Positions 1-5,349 of a stretch of DNA of 5,349 bases are shown in pieces (position 1 is the first letter of the stretch; every line of letters starts with the position of its first letter). The notes below the pieces were generated by a model that saw only the letters and a program-made list of their open reading frames with translations, ran no database searches and was not told the DNA's origin. A program made the position numbers and the translations under genes. Source of the DNA: Myxococcales bacterium (GTDB lineage: Bacteria; Myxococcota_A; Polyangia; Polyangiales; Houyiibacteriaceae); assembly GCA_020354595.1 (NCBI GenBank), contig CP070650.1:1524398-1529746 (forward strand), written 5' to 3'.

Positions 1-12
1 ACGGCAGTGCGA

Positions 13-71
13 GCCCGAAGGGCGAAGCCCGGCGCGCATGCGCCGGCAAGCCCCGAGCGAGGCGACGGGGC
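13..71. repeat. cluster of three GC-rich hairpins
   Basis: Three inverted repeats follow each other. GCCC-gaa-GGGC lies at 13-23. CCGGCGC-gcat-GCGCCGG lies at 29-46, a perfect 7-bp stem with a 4-nt loop. GCCCC and GGGGC pair at 50-54 and 67-71 around a 12-nt loop. The cluster begins about 80 bases beyond the stop codon of ftsK, which is transcribed toward it. No T-run follows the stems in either direction, so it is not a classical intrinsic terminator. It could be a Rho-type or GC-only terminator, an mRNA 3'-end stabiliser, or a copy of a dispersed REP-like palindromic repeat. The sequence shows the structure; the role is inferred. Confidence 0.5.
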
Positions 72-87
72 GCGCAGGGAGGATTAC

Positions 88-104
88 GGGTGGGGGTGGG
101 CGGG
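88..104 (+). other. G-quadruplex motif (four G-tracts, 1-nt loops)
   Basis: Four G-tracts (GGG, GGGGG, GGG, GGG) are separated by single bases T, T and C. Single-nucleotide loops are the arrangement known to give very stable parallel quadruplexes, and the opposite strand is the matching C-rich i-motif type. It lies 48 bases past the ftsK stop. For ftsK transcription the G-rich strand is the template, so a folded quadruplex would stand in the path of RNA polymerase. Folding and function are inferred; the tract pattern is seen directly. Confidence 0.6.
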
Positions 105-152
105 TCGGATGTAACTAGCTGGACGAGGTTCGCAGCCCAGCAAGACCTACCC

Positions 153-2510
153 CTACATCGGCCCAACCAGCACTTCTCGCCGTCCTCCCGCCTTGCTGCT
201 CGGCGGGCCCACCACGCCTTCTTGCTCCATTCGCTCGACCAGCTTGGCCGCCTTGTTGTACCCGACGCTGAGCTGTCGTTGGACGTGGCTGATCGAGCAA
301 TAGCCGGCATTGGCTACGACGGCGACGGCTTTGTCGTAGAGCGGGTCGTCACTCTCGCCCTCCAAGCCGTCTTCCTCGCGCGGCTTGAGGATCTCCTGTT
401 GGTATTCCGGTTCGCCCTGCTCGCGGAGAAAATCGCACACCGTGCGGACCTCGTCTTCGCTCACATAAGCAGCGTGAACGCGTTGTAGGTCGCTCGAGCC
501 CGGCGGAATCATCAACATGTCGCCCATCCCGAGAAGGTGCTCGGCTCCGGAGCGGCCGAGGATCGTCATCGAGTCCTGCCGTTGCGACACCTTGAACGCC
601 ACCCGTGCCGGGAAGTTCGCTTTGATCATGCCGGTGATGACGTCGACGCTAGGTCGTTGGGTGGCGAGGATGACGTGGATACCGGCAGCTCGCGCTTTTT
701 GGGCCAAGCGCGCGATGCACGCTTCGACGTCCTTTGCGGCGACCATCATCAGGTCGGCAAACTCGTCGACGACGACCACGATGGAAGGAAGCTTTTCGGG
801 CTCGAAGCTTTCCGCGTCCGCCGACTCGCCGTCGACCGGATCGAGCAAAATCTCCTGACCGTTGGCGTCCTGAGCACTGACCTTGCCCTTGCGCTTGGGC
901 ATGAACTTGTCGATCGAAAGGTCGCCTCGAAGCACTCGTTCGACGCGTCGGTTGTAGGTGTCGATGTTACGCGTCCCCGCATCCGCGAACATCTGGTAGC
1001 GCCGCTCCATCTCGTCGACCGCCCAGCGCAGCGCAAGCGCCGCTTTCTTCATGTCGGTCACGACCGGCAGAAGCATGTGCGGGATGCCGTCGAAGACCTG
1101 GAGCTCGACGACCTTGGGGTCGACCATCAGCATGCGAACCTCTTCCGGCGTCTTCTTCGAGAGGATCGACGTCAGCATGACATTGAGCGCGACGCTCTTA
1201 CCCGACCCGGTGGCACCTGCGACGAGCAAGTGAGGCATCCGTGCGAGGTCCGCGTACACCGGCTGACCGCCGATGTCCTTCCCCATCGCGACCGGAAGCG
1301 CACCGGCATGCTTTTCCCAGCGTCGGTCTTCCAGGATTTCGCGAAGCGGCACCGTTTGGCGGCTGTCGTTTGGAAGCTCGAAGCCGACGCGCGCCTTGCC
1401 GGCGATCGGTGCCACGATGCGGACCTTCTGCGCTGCGAGCGCCATCGCCAAATCGTCCGCGAGGCCTGCGATCTTCGAGACCTTGGTCCCGCTCTGCGGC
1501 TCGAACTCGTACATCGTGACGACCGGCCCAGGATGGATCTCGTCGACGCGTCCGCGCACGCCGTAGGCGGCGAGCTTCTCGGTCAGGAGCTCTGCGTTTT
1601 CCCGGAGGGCGTCCGCGTCGACGTGGATCACCGAGGCATCGGGCTCGTCGAGCAAGGTCGTGGGTGGGAGCCGAAAGTCGCGGTGATCGCGCTTCCACCG
1701 CTTGGCGACCTCCAACGGCTTTTGCTTGGTCTCCTTGGGCGCGACGATTGTCGGACCCTCAGCCACGGCGGGCGTCTTGCTCCGCACTTTCAGCTTGGGT
1801 GCGGGGGTCAGAATCGGTGCGGGCGGTTCGGGCGCGTCCTCCTCGTCCAAGTCATCGAAGTGAACCCCCATGATGCGCGGCTGGCTCGCGCGAATCTCTT
1901 CCTCGTGAATCTCGCGCGCCTCCGCCCACGCTTCGCGGAGGGCGATGAACACGCTCTGCACTTTGGCCAGGGCGGCGTGCGCAAGCCGCGCAAGGGCCGC
2001 GCCCACCTCTTCGAGGGTCCACGGCGTTCGCAAGATCACGGAGATCCCCAGCACGGCGAATCCGATGATCACCGTCCCGTAGAACCCGAGCAGCGAGCGG
2101 AGCACCTCGCCCAGGAGCTCACCGACCGCACCCCCCGGCGACGCACCCCACGCCGCTTGCGGCTCGATGAGCAGATGCGCGAGCGCGGCGCCGATCACGA
2201 CGAGTACGAGCGTGGACGCCATCGTTGCAACGCCGAGCATCGCGGAGCGCCGACGAAACAGCCGGTAGGTCAGAAGGCCCCCTTCGAGTGGAAGGAACCA
2301 GGCGACCAACCCGAACGCGAGCATCAGGGCTTTGGCTAGCCGGTGCCCCACCGGGCCGACTAAGTTTGCACTGCCGTTTCGGGCGTCGTACGAGACCAGC
2401 GCCAGGGTGAGCAGGACGGTAGCGGTCAAGGTCAGGATCGCGAAGACGTCCTGCCGCCTACCTTCCGGTGCCAACAGATCACCGGAAGAGGTGGTTTCAT
2501 GTGCGCTCAA
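153..2510 (-). CDS. ftsK: FtsK/SpoIIIE family DNA translocase
   Basis: Septal, membrane-anchored, ATP-driven DNA pump that clears chromosome ends at division and, in characterised members, activates XerCD recombination at dif. The protein has 785 aa. Four hydrophobic segments (about 22-40, 57-83, 92-116 and 138-160) form the N-terminal membrane domain. A short charged and Pro-rich linker (about 165-280) follows. The alpha/beta motor shows Walker A GATGSGKS (432-439), Walker B VVVVDEFADL (578-587, D582/E583) and the family signature ATQRPSVDVITG (616-627). The C-terminal gamma winged helix (about 720-785) contains QRQLSVGYNKAAKLVE, close to the DNA-reading helix of known FtsK gamma domains. 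All parts are intact; the short linker makes it more SpoIIIE/SftA-sized than E. coli FtsK. Residues about 525-575, between the Walker motifs, form a longer charged insertion than in E. coli. The start is TTG, chosen because a perfect AGGAGG lies 8 nt upstream and the membrane domain begins soon after. It is divergent from the lipoprotein gene on its right. Identification is near certain. Confidence 0.97.
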   Translation of the reverse strand: MSAHETTSSGDLLAPEGRRQDVFAILTLTATVLLTLALVSYDARNGSANLVGPVGHRLAKALMLAFGLVAWFLPLEGGLLTYRLFRRRSAMLGVATMASTLVLVVIGAALAHLLIEPQAAWGASPGGAVGELLGEVLRSLLGFYGTVIIGFAVLGISVILRTPWTLEEVGAALARLAHAALAKVQSVFIALREAWAEAREIHEEEIRASQPRIMGVHFDDLDEEDAPEPPAPILTPAPKLKVRSKTPAVAEGPTIVAPKETKQKPLEVAKRWKRDHRDFRLPPTTLLDEPDASVIHVDADALRENAELLTEKLAAYGVRGRVDEIHPGPVVTMYEFEPQSGTKVSKIAGLADDLAMALAAQKVRIVAPIAGKARVGFELPNDSRQTVPLREILEDRRWEKHAGALPVAMGKDIGGQPVYADLARMPHLLVAGATGSGKSVALNVMLTSILSKKTPEEVRMLMVDPKVVELQVFDGIPHMLLPVVTDMKKAALALRWAVDEMERRYQMFADAGTRNIDTYNRRVERVLRGDLSIDKFMPKRKGKVSAQDANGQEILLDPVDGESADAESFEPEKLPSIVVVVDEFADLMMVAAKDVEACIARLAQKARAAGIHVILATQRPSVDVITGMIKANFPARVAFKVSQRQDSMTILGRSGAEHLLGMGDMLMIPPGSSDLQRVHAAYVSEDEVRTVCDFLREQGEPEYQQEILKPREEDGLEGESDDPLYDKAVAVVANAGYCSISHVQRQLSVGYNKAAKLVERMEQEGVVGPPSSKAGGRREVLVGPM

Positions 2511-2518
2511 GTACGCGG

Positions 2519-2524
2519 CCTCCT
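2519..2524 (-). promoter_or_regulatory. ribosome binding site of ftsK
   Basis: On the minus strand this reads AGGAGG, a full anti-16S match, 8 nt before the TTG codon at 2510-2508. It fixes the unusual TTG start of ftsK; the next in-frame candidates lie inside the first membrane segment. Confidence 0.85.
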
Positions 2525-2534
2525 ACACCGGCAG

Positions 2535-2562
2535 GCTATGCGGCGAGCGCGCGATTCGTCAA
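2535..2562 (-). promoter_or_regulatory. candidate ftsK promoter
   Basis: Reading the minus strand, TTGACG (complement of 2557-2562) is a good -35. It is followed after 16 nt by CATAGC (complement of 2535-2540), a weak -10 that matches TATAAT at three of six positions. Transcription would start near 2528, giving a leader of about 18 nt that just includes the AGGAGG. The -35 contains one copy of the TCAAGA element (as TCTTGA). The position is plausible, but the -10 is poor. Confidence 0.35.
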
Positions 2563-2590
2563 GAAATCAAGACTGTTAGACGTTCTTGAT
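2559..2590. promoter_or_regulatory. candidate shared operator: three TCAAGA elements
   Basis: TCAAGA occurs at 2559-2564 and again at 2567-2572, so the direct copies start 8 bp apart, and it recurs inverted (TCTTGA) at 2584-2589. The second and third copies extend to a 7-bp inverted repeat ATCAAGA/TCTTGAT (2566-2572 and 2584-2590) with an 11-bp spacer and centres 18 bp apart, suiting a dimeric regulator on one DNA face. The copies overlap the -35 elements of both divergent promoters. Repeats are seen directly; regulator binding is inferred, and the regulator is unknown. Confidence 0.45.
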
Positions 2591-2613
2591 CCCTTCGCCG
2601 AATCCTCTATTAT
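2586..2613 (+). promoter_or_regulatory. sigma-70-like promoter of the lipoprotein/FHA operon
   Basis: TTGATC (2586-2591) and TATTAT (2608-2613) are separated by 16 bp, within the range for the main sigma factor. Both lie in the only AT-rich stretch of the window. The predicted start of transcription is around 2619-2621. This argues against translation from TTG at 2623, which would leave almost no leader, and favours ATG 2659. The -35 overlaps the right arm of the inverted repeat, so a protein bound there would probably repress. Confidence 0.6.
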
Positions 2614-2658
2614 CCTGGCGGGTTGCAAGGTTTGAGGGGGGATCGCGCCGCGAGTCGG

Positions 2659-4212
2659 ATGGGCTGGACGACCAAGATCATGGTGCTTTGCACGGCTGGC
2701 TCGTTGCTGGTGGGTGGCTGCAAGGCCGATAGCGACAACGTCCAGCGCTGGAAGGATACGGTCAAGGGGCCCACTCGGCTCGCCGCAGTCATCGGTAGCG
2801 GCCGCTACGCGCCAGAGCTCCGCACGGAGGCAGCGCTGGCGATCGTCGAGATGGATCGCACCGATGTCGACGCTCTGTCACTCCTCAAGAAGTCTCTGGA
2901 CGATCTTCGCGCCCGAGATCCAGCAGCCAGTCAGACCATCGTATCCGGCATGGTCCCGCGGCTGGAGGCGTTGCTCTCGTCCGAGCCGGATGGCAACGGC
3001 AACGGTCCCGATCCCGTTCAAGTCCGCGCCAAAGACGCCGCCTACATGGTCGTTCCTTACGCGCCCGAATCCACTCGCGAACAGCTGATCCGTTCGGTGC
3101 TCCGCTGGTACTCGGCGGATTTCGAGGGGCGAAGTCTTGCCGGAGACTACAGTGCCGAGCAGGTGACGCGTGCGCTCGGCGCCGAGGCGGCAGAGCAGCT
3201 AGTCGATGCGCTACACGAAAAGATGACGCCCGCCGCGATGATCAAGATCGCAGAAATCATCGGTGATAGTGGTGATGAGGAAACCAAGAAGCGAGCGGGT
3301 TCGCGATTGGTTGCGATCGAGAAAGAGATGGAGAAGTCGGCGTTCCTCAAGTGGCTTGCCGAGCAGATCCGGGCCTCACTCGAAGCGTCTGGCGAGCCCG
3401 CCGACGAAAAACGCGTGACCGCGTTGGCCCTCTTCAATCGCGAGAACTACATCAACCAAGGCGCGCTCACGGCGATGCGACACCTCGCCGACCAAGGAGT
3501 CGTCACAACACGCCTTCTGCGGATCGCGGACACCAAGCCTGGTCCCGGCGATCAGAAAGCTTGGGTCGAGCGGCTCAACGCCCGGAGGGCGACCGCGCTC
3601 AGGGCGCTCGAAGGGCACGTGAGCCGCAAACATTTGAACCGATTGCTCTCGATCGCGCTCGATCCGAGCAATCCGATCGAGGTCCGAGACTACGCATTCG
3701 ACCGTGTAGGAGACATCCACAGCCGCGCCGCAATTCCCAAGCTCTGGCCGCTGGTGCAGCGCGCTGGCTGTACCGCTGCGGGCTGTACCGCCGCGAATAA
3801 GCTAGACAAACGCCTGCGCTGGCGGGCGGGCGAGCTGGTCCTTTCTATCGGCGGCCCGGCCATGATTGAGCAGTTTTCTCAACGATTACCGTCTGCTTCG
3901 GGTATTCAGTATGAGCCGGAAGAGCTCGAAGGGTATGCAACGCGGATGAGCCAGATGACACCTCCACCTACATCGACGGTCGTCGCGCTGCTCGATTCGC
4001 AACAGTGGTGGAATCGTGTGGTCGCATTGCGCTATCTTGAACGCAGAGGTGGGGAGCCGGATGTCCCCGCAATGAAGCGGCTGATGTCGGACGAGGTCCA
4101 AGTGTCGGGAGAGGGATGGTCGGAGCTGAACCCACCGGTGAACAAGGTGGCGGAGGTCGCGGATGCGTCGATCAAGGCGCTTCGAACTCGGGAGCAGGGT
4201 GACCAGAAGTGA
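2659..4212 (+). CDS. HEAT-repeat-like outer-membrane lipoprotein
   Basis: A 517-aa predicted lipoprotein; I do not recognise a named family. The N-terminus MGWTTKIMVLCTAGSLLVGG ends in a lipobox (VGG before Cys21). Residue 22 is Lys, not Asp, so outer-membrane sorting is likely. The rest is helical, with recurring amphipathic helix pairs and short turns such as LRTEAALAIVEM (55-65) and EVRDYAFDRVGDIHSRAAIPKLWPLV (341-366), the character of HEAT repeats, which act as protein-binding scaffolds. No catalytic motif is visible. Residues 370-380 hold a duplicated GCTAA giving two Cys five residues apart. ATG 2659 was chosen because it gives a compact signal peptide and a leader of about 38 nt containing GAGGGGG (2634-2640, somewhat far upstream). 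TTG 2623 in the same frame would add 12 residues but nearly coincide with the predicted transcription start. It is first in a plus-strand operon; the FHA gene begins 12 nt after its stop in the same frame. Confidence 0.85.
   Translation: MGWTTKIMVLCTAGSLLVGGCKADSDNVQRWKDTVKGPTRLAAVIGSGRYAPELRTEAALAIVEMDRTDVDALSLLKKSLDDLRARDPAASQTIVSGMVPRLEALLSSEPDGNGNGPDPVQVRAKDAAYMVVPYAPESTREQLIRSVLRWYSADFEGRSLAGDYSAEQVTRALGAEAAEQLVDALHEKMTPAAMIKIAEIIGDSGDEETKKRAGSRLVAIEKEMEKSAFLKWLAEQIRASLEASGEPADEKRVTALALFNRENYINQGALTAMRHLADQGVVTTRLLRIADTKPGPGDQKAWVERLNARRATALRALEGHVSRKHLNRLLSIALDPSNPIEVRDYAFDRVGDIHSRAAIPKLWPLVQRAGCTAAGCTAANKLDKRLRWRAGELVLSIGGPAMIEQFSQRLPSASGIQYEPEELEGYATRMSQMTPPPTSTVVALLDSQQWWNRVVALRYLERRGGEPDVPAMKRLMSDEVQVSGEGWSELNPPVNKVAEVADASIKALRTREQGDQK
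3766..3795 (+). repeat. in-frame 15-bp tandem duplication
   Basis: GGCTGTACCGCTGCG is followed directly by GGCTGTACCGCCGCG, identical at 14 of 15 positions. Inside the lipoprotein gene it encodes GCTAA twice, giving Cys371 and Cys376. The unit is a multiple of three and keeps the frame. The near identity suggests a fairly recent slippage duplication. Confidence 0.8.
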
Positions 4213-4224
4213 GTAGACGACGGG

Positions 4225-4848
4225 ATGGGTGATCAAGGCGACAGAAAAACCGTGCGTGCCTTTCAGTGCCGCGACTATCTCTTCGAGATCTACGATCGCA
4301 TGAGCTCCGAGCTCGGCTGCTCGGTCGACTATCTCATCAACGAGGCGATGCGCGAGTATGCGCGCGCGCGCGAGCAGACCGTGGCGGGCATCGAAACGCA
4401 GGAGGTCGTTGGCTCTGCGGTTGCCGGAGCCGCGCCAGTGGCCGCTCCCGTCGAGCCGAGGCCTGCGCCCATGCTCACGCCCGTGCCGCCACAGCAATCG
4501 AAGGCGCAGGCGCAAATTTCGATGCCGCCCCCCCTACCGGGGCACCGTCCGTCCCAAGGAACGGGTCGGCAGACGCTCGTCCTGAGGTTCAACGGCCAGA
4601 CGTTCCCGATCGACAAAGACGAGTTCATCATCGGGCGCGGCGCGCGAAGCGCCGACCTCGCGATTCGCGACGGAAACATCTCGAGGCGTCATGCGGCCGT
4701 CGTGTTTCACGATGGCGTGTACTTCATGAAAGACCTGGGCAGCACGAATGGAATCGAGTACGCCGGTCAACGTGTCGAATCCAAGCGCATTGAAGAGGGC
4801 GACGTCTATCACATCTGTGACTACGAGCTCCGCTTCTCGTATCAATGA
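4225..4848 (+). CDS. RHH-like/FHA domain fusion protein
   Basis: A 207-aa cytoplasmic protein with no signal peptide or membrane segment. Residues about 8-48 (FQCRDYLFEIYDRMSSELGC and SVDYLINEAMREYAR) have the short strand plus two-helix pattern of ribbon-helix-helix dimerisation/DNA-binding domains. Residues about 51-115 form a Pro/Ala/Gln-rich flexible linker. Residues about 117-205 are a complete FHA domain with the phosphopeptide-binding signature GR (137-138), SRRH (153-156) and GSTNG (172-176). FHA domains bind phosphothreonine peptides, so it probably reads the output of a Ser/Thr kinase, possibly linked to DNA binding. The RHH part is a pattern call and could instead be a dimerisation helix pair. 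ATG 4225 is the first start after the upstream stop, 12 nt away, although no good Shine-Dalgarno precedes it, which suggests translational coupling. Its 3' end overlaps the next gene. FHA assignment is very sure; RHH moderately so. Confidence 0.92.
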   Translation: MGDQGDRKTVRAFQCRDYLFEIYDRMSSELGCSVDYLINEAMREYARAREQTVAGIETQEVVGSAVAGAAPVAAPVEPRPAPMLTPVPPQQSKAQAQISMPPPLPGHRPSQGTGRQTLVLRFNGQTFPIDKDEFIIGRGARSADLAIRDGNISRRHAAVVFHDGVYFMKDLGSTNGIEYAGQRVESKRIEEGDVYHICDYELRFSYQ

Positions 4849-5278
4849 GCGAAAATGGGCACGCGCCGGGTTGGCGTGCCTGCTGATCTCGTGCCTCGTC
4901 TGGGTTTCCGCGGCTCCGACGACCGCTGAAGGTCCGAGCGCCCAAGAGCAGGGGGCGCTTCTTCAGGCTCGGCTCGACCGACTGAGCGCGCAGGAGGATG
5001 CGAAGTACGCCAAGGGCGCGATCGAACGAGCGCGGCTCGCGATGGAAGCGGCTTCGCGTGCACAGGAAGAAGCGGTTGCGTTGCGCAAGCAAGAGATCGC
5101 CCGCGCGGCGATGGTCTTGGCCGAGCGTCAGCTCGAACGCCGATCCGTACAGACCGAGCTCTTCGCGACGCAGCGGCGGCTGACCGCGACACGTGAACGT
5201 GCCAACGCTCAACGTCGCGTACTCGAAGCACTGATGAGGGAGCGCGCAGCGTTGTCGCGTGCGGGAGAGCAGCCGTGA
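4817..5278 (+). CDS. secreted coiled-coil protein, DUF4398-like
   Basis: About 153 aa from the chosen GTG start. A basic N-region (RINERKWAR, 8-16) leads into a hydrophobic stretch AGLACLLISCLVWVSAA (17-33), an export signal. Cleavage could be after VSA or TTA by signal peptidase I; LISC (23-26) also fits a lipobox, so a lipoprotein cannot be excluded. Residues about 40-150 are almost entirely helical and rich in Ala, Arg, Glu and Gln with no Pro, a long coiled coil. The pattern AKYAKGAIERARLAMEAA...EIARAAMVLAERQL resembles the DUF4398 class of small envelope proteins of unknown role, often beside OmpA-like lipoproteins. The start is uncertain: GTG 4817 lies inside the FHA gene without a good ribosome site, ATG 4748 would overlap it by 101 nt, and ATG 4845 is in another frame. 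One extra A in the A-run at 4852-4855 would join ATG 4845 to this frame. Its stop overlaps the next start. Confidence 0.7.
   Translation: MTTSSASRINERKWARAGLACLLISCLVWVSAAPTTAEGPSAQEQGALLQARLDRLSAQEDAKYAKGAIERARLAMEAASRAQEEAVALRKQEIARAAMVLAERQLERRSVQTELFATQRRLTATRERANAQRRVLEALMRERAALSRAGEQP
5263..5269 (+). promoter_or_regulatory. ribosome binding site of the downstream lipoprotein
   Basis: GGGAGAG ends 5 nt before the GTG at 5275. It supports that start, which is also coupled to the preceding gene by the overlapping GTGA (5275-5278). Confidence 0.55.
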
Positions 5279-5349
5279 GCTGGCGCGTCGTCTCGATCGC
5301 CTCGTGCGTGTTCGCGCTAGGGTGCGCCGGTCAGCAAGCCGCCCGGGGC
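5275..5349 (+). CDS. lipoprotein, N-terminal fragment (cut by window end)
   Basis: Only 25 residues are visible and the frame is open to the window edge. The GTG start overlaps the preceding TGA as GTGA, the usual sign of translational coupling, and is backed by GGGAGAG upstream. The peptide MSWRVVSIASCVFALGC has a basic residue, a hydrophobic core and a lipobox-like ALGC with Cys17 as the likely lipidated residue. It is followed by AGQQAARG, a low-complexity tether typical after lipidation. The +2 residue is Ala, consistent with outer-membrane sorting. Function cannot be told from this piece. In related gene orders a DUF4398-like gene is often followed by an OmpA/Pal-type lipoprotein, which is a guess here. 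Confidence 0.7.
   Translation, partial: MSWRVVSIASCVFALGCAGQQAARG

Noticed and set aside
1..114. Possible 3' end of an upstream plus-strand gene (frame 1 open to TAA at 112)
   Set aside because: All three plus frames are open here because the DNA is GC-rich, the peptide has no recognisable features, and the hairpin cluster suggests intergenic DNA. The left flank would be needed.
90..488. A 132-codon plus-strand frame starting at GTG 90, with GGGAGG about 7 nt upstream
   Set aside because: The ribosome-site match is tempting, but most of the frame is antisense to the FtsK gamma domain, it starts inside the G-quadruplex, and its product has no domain or typical composition.
537..2339. A 600-codon open frame antisense to ftsK
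   Set aside because: It lies wholly opposite a conserved FtsK motor, is rich in Arg, His and Asp from reversed GC-rich codons, and has no recognisable domain. Long antisense frames are expected in high-GC genes.
4356..4372. A 17-base alternating purine-pyrimidine run (Z-DNA prone)
   Set aside because: It is explained by codons for Tyr-Ala-Arg-Ala-Arg in the RHH-like segment and is short for a functional Z-DNA element.
3886..4515. A 209-codon minus-strand frame spanning the end of the lipoprotein gene and the FHA gene
   Set aside because: It crosses two well-supported genes and its Arg/His/Leu-rich product is typical of a shadow frame.
4638..4654. Hairpin CGGCGC-N5-GCGCCG inside the FHA gene
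   Set aside because: It falls on the conserved FHA motif GRGARSAD in a GC-rich gene; no sign of a separate RNA or regulatory role.

Overview
The window is high-GC bacterial DNA with dense coding and frequent TTG/GTG starts. Its gene content looks like Myxococcota or a related deltaproteobacterial lineage: a HEAT-type lipoprotein followed by an RHH-FHA fusion, then an Ala/Arg/Glu-rich envelope coiled-coil protein and another lipoprotein. The lineage is an inference from gene style, not from a marker gene. The only gene I can name firmly is a full-length FtsK/SpoIIIE DNA translocase.

Layout. Positions 1-152 have no supportable gene. They hold three consecutive GC-rich hairpins (13-71) and a four-tract G-quadruplex motif (88-104), all just beyond the 3' end of ftsK. 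ftsK fills 153-2510 on the minus strand, starting at TTG behind a perfect AGGAGG. A compact, AT-richer divergent intergenic region (2511-2658) carries a good sigma-70-like promoter facing right, a weaker one facing left, and three copies of TCAAGA (two direct, one inverted) between and over the -35 elements. This is a credible operator shared by both directions.

From 2659 to the window end, four genes run on the plus strand with little or no spacing: (1) an outer-membrane-type lipoprotein of about 517 aa with an alpha-helical, HEAT-like body; (2) a 207-aa cytoplasmic protein with an N-terminal ribbon-helix-helix-like segment, a Pro/Ala linker and a C-terminal FHA domain; (3) a secreted coiled-coil protein resembling the DUF4398 class; (4) the first 25 residues of a lipoprotein, cut by the window edge and translationally coupled to gene 3 by a GTGA overlap.

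The plus-strand genes look like one operon linking a phosphothreonine-reading cytoplasmic protein (FHA) to envelope proteins, which suggests a Ser/Thr-kinase-connected envelope function. That link is inference; no kinase or phosphatase is in the window. The points most worth a second look are the G-quadruplex and hairpins after ftsK, the shared operator, the RHH-FHA fusion with its envelope operon, and the odd start of gene 3, where one missing A in an A-run would account for the awkward initiation site.
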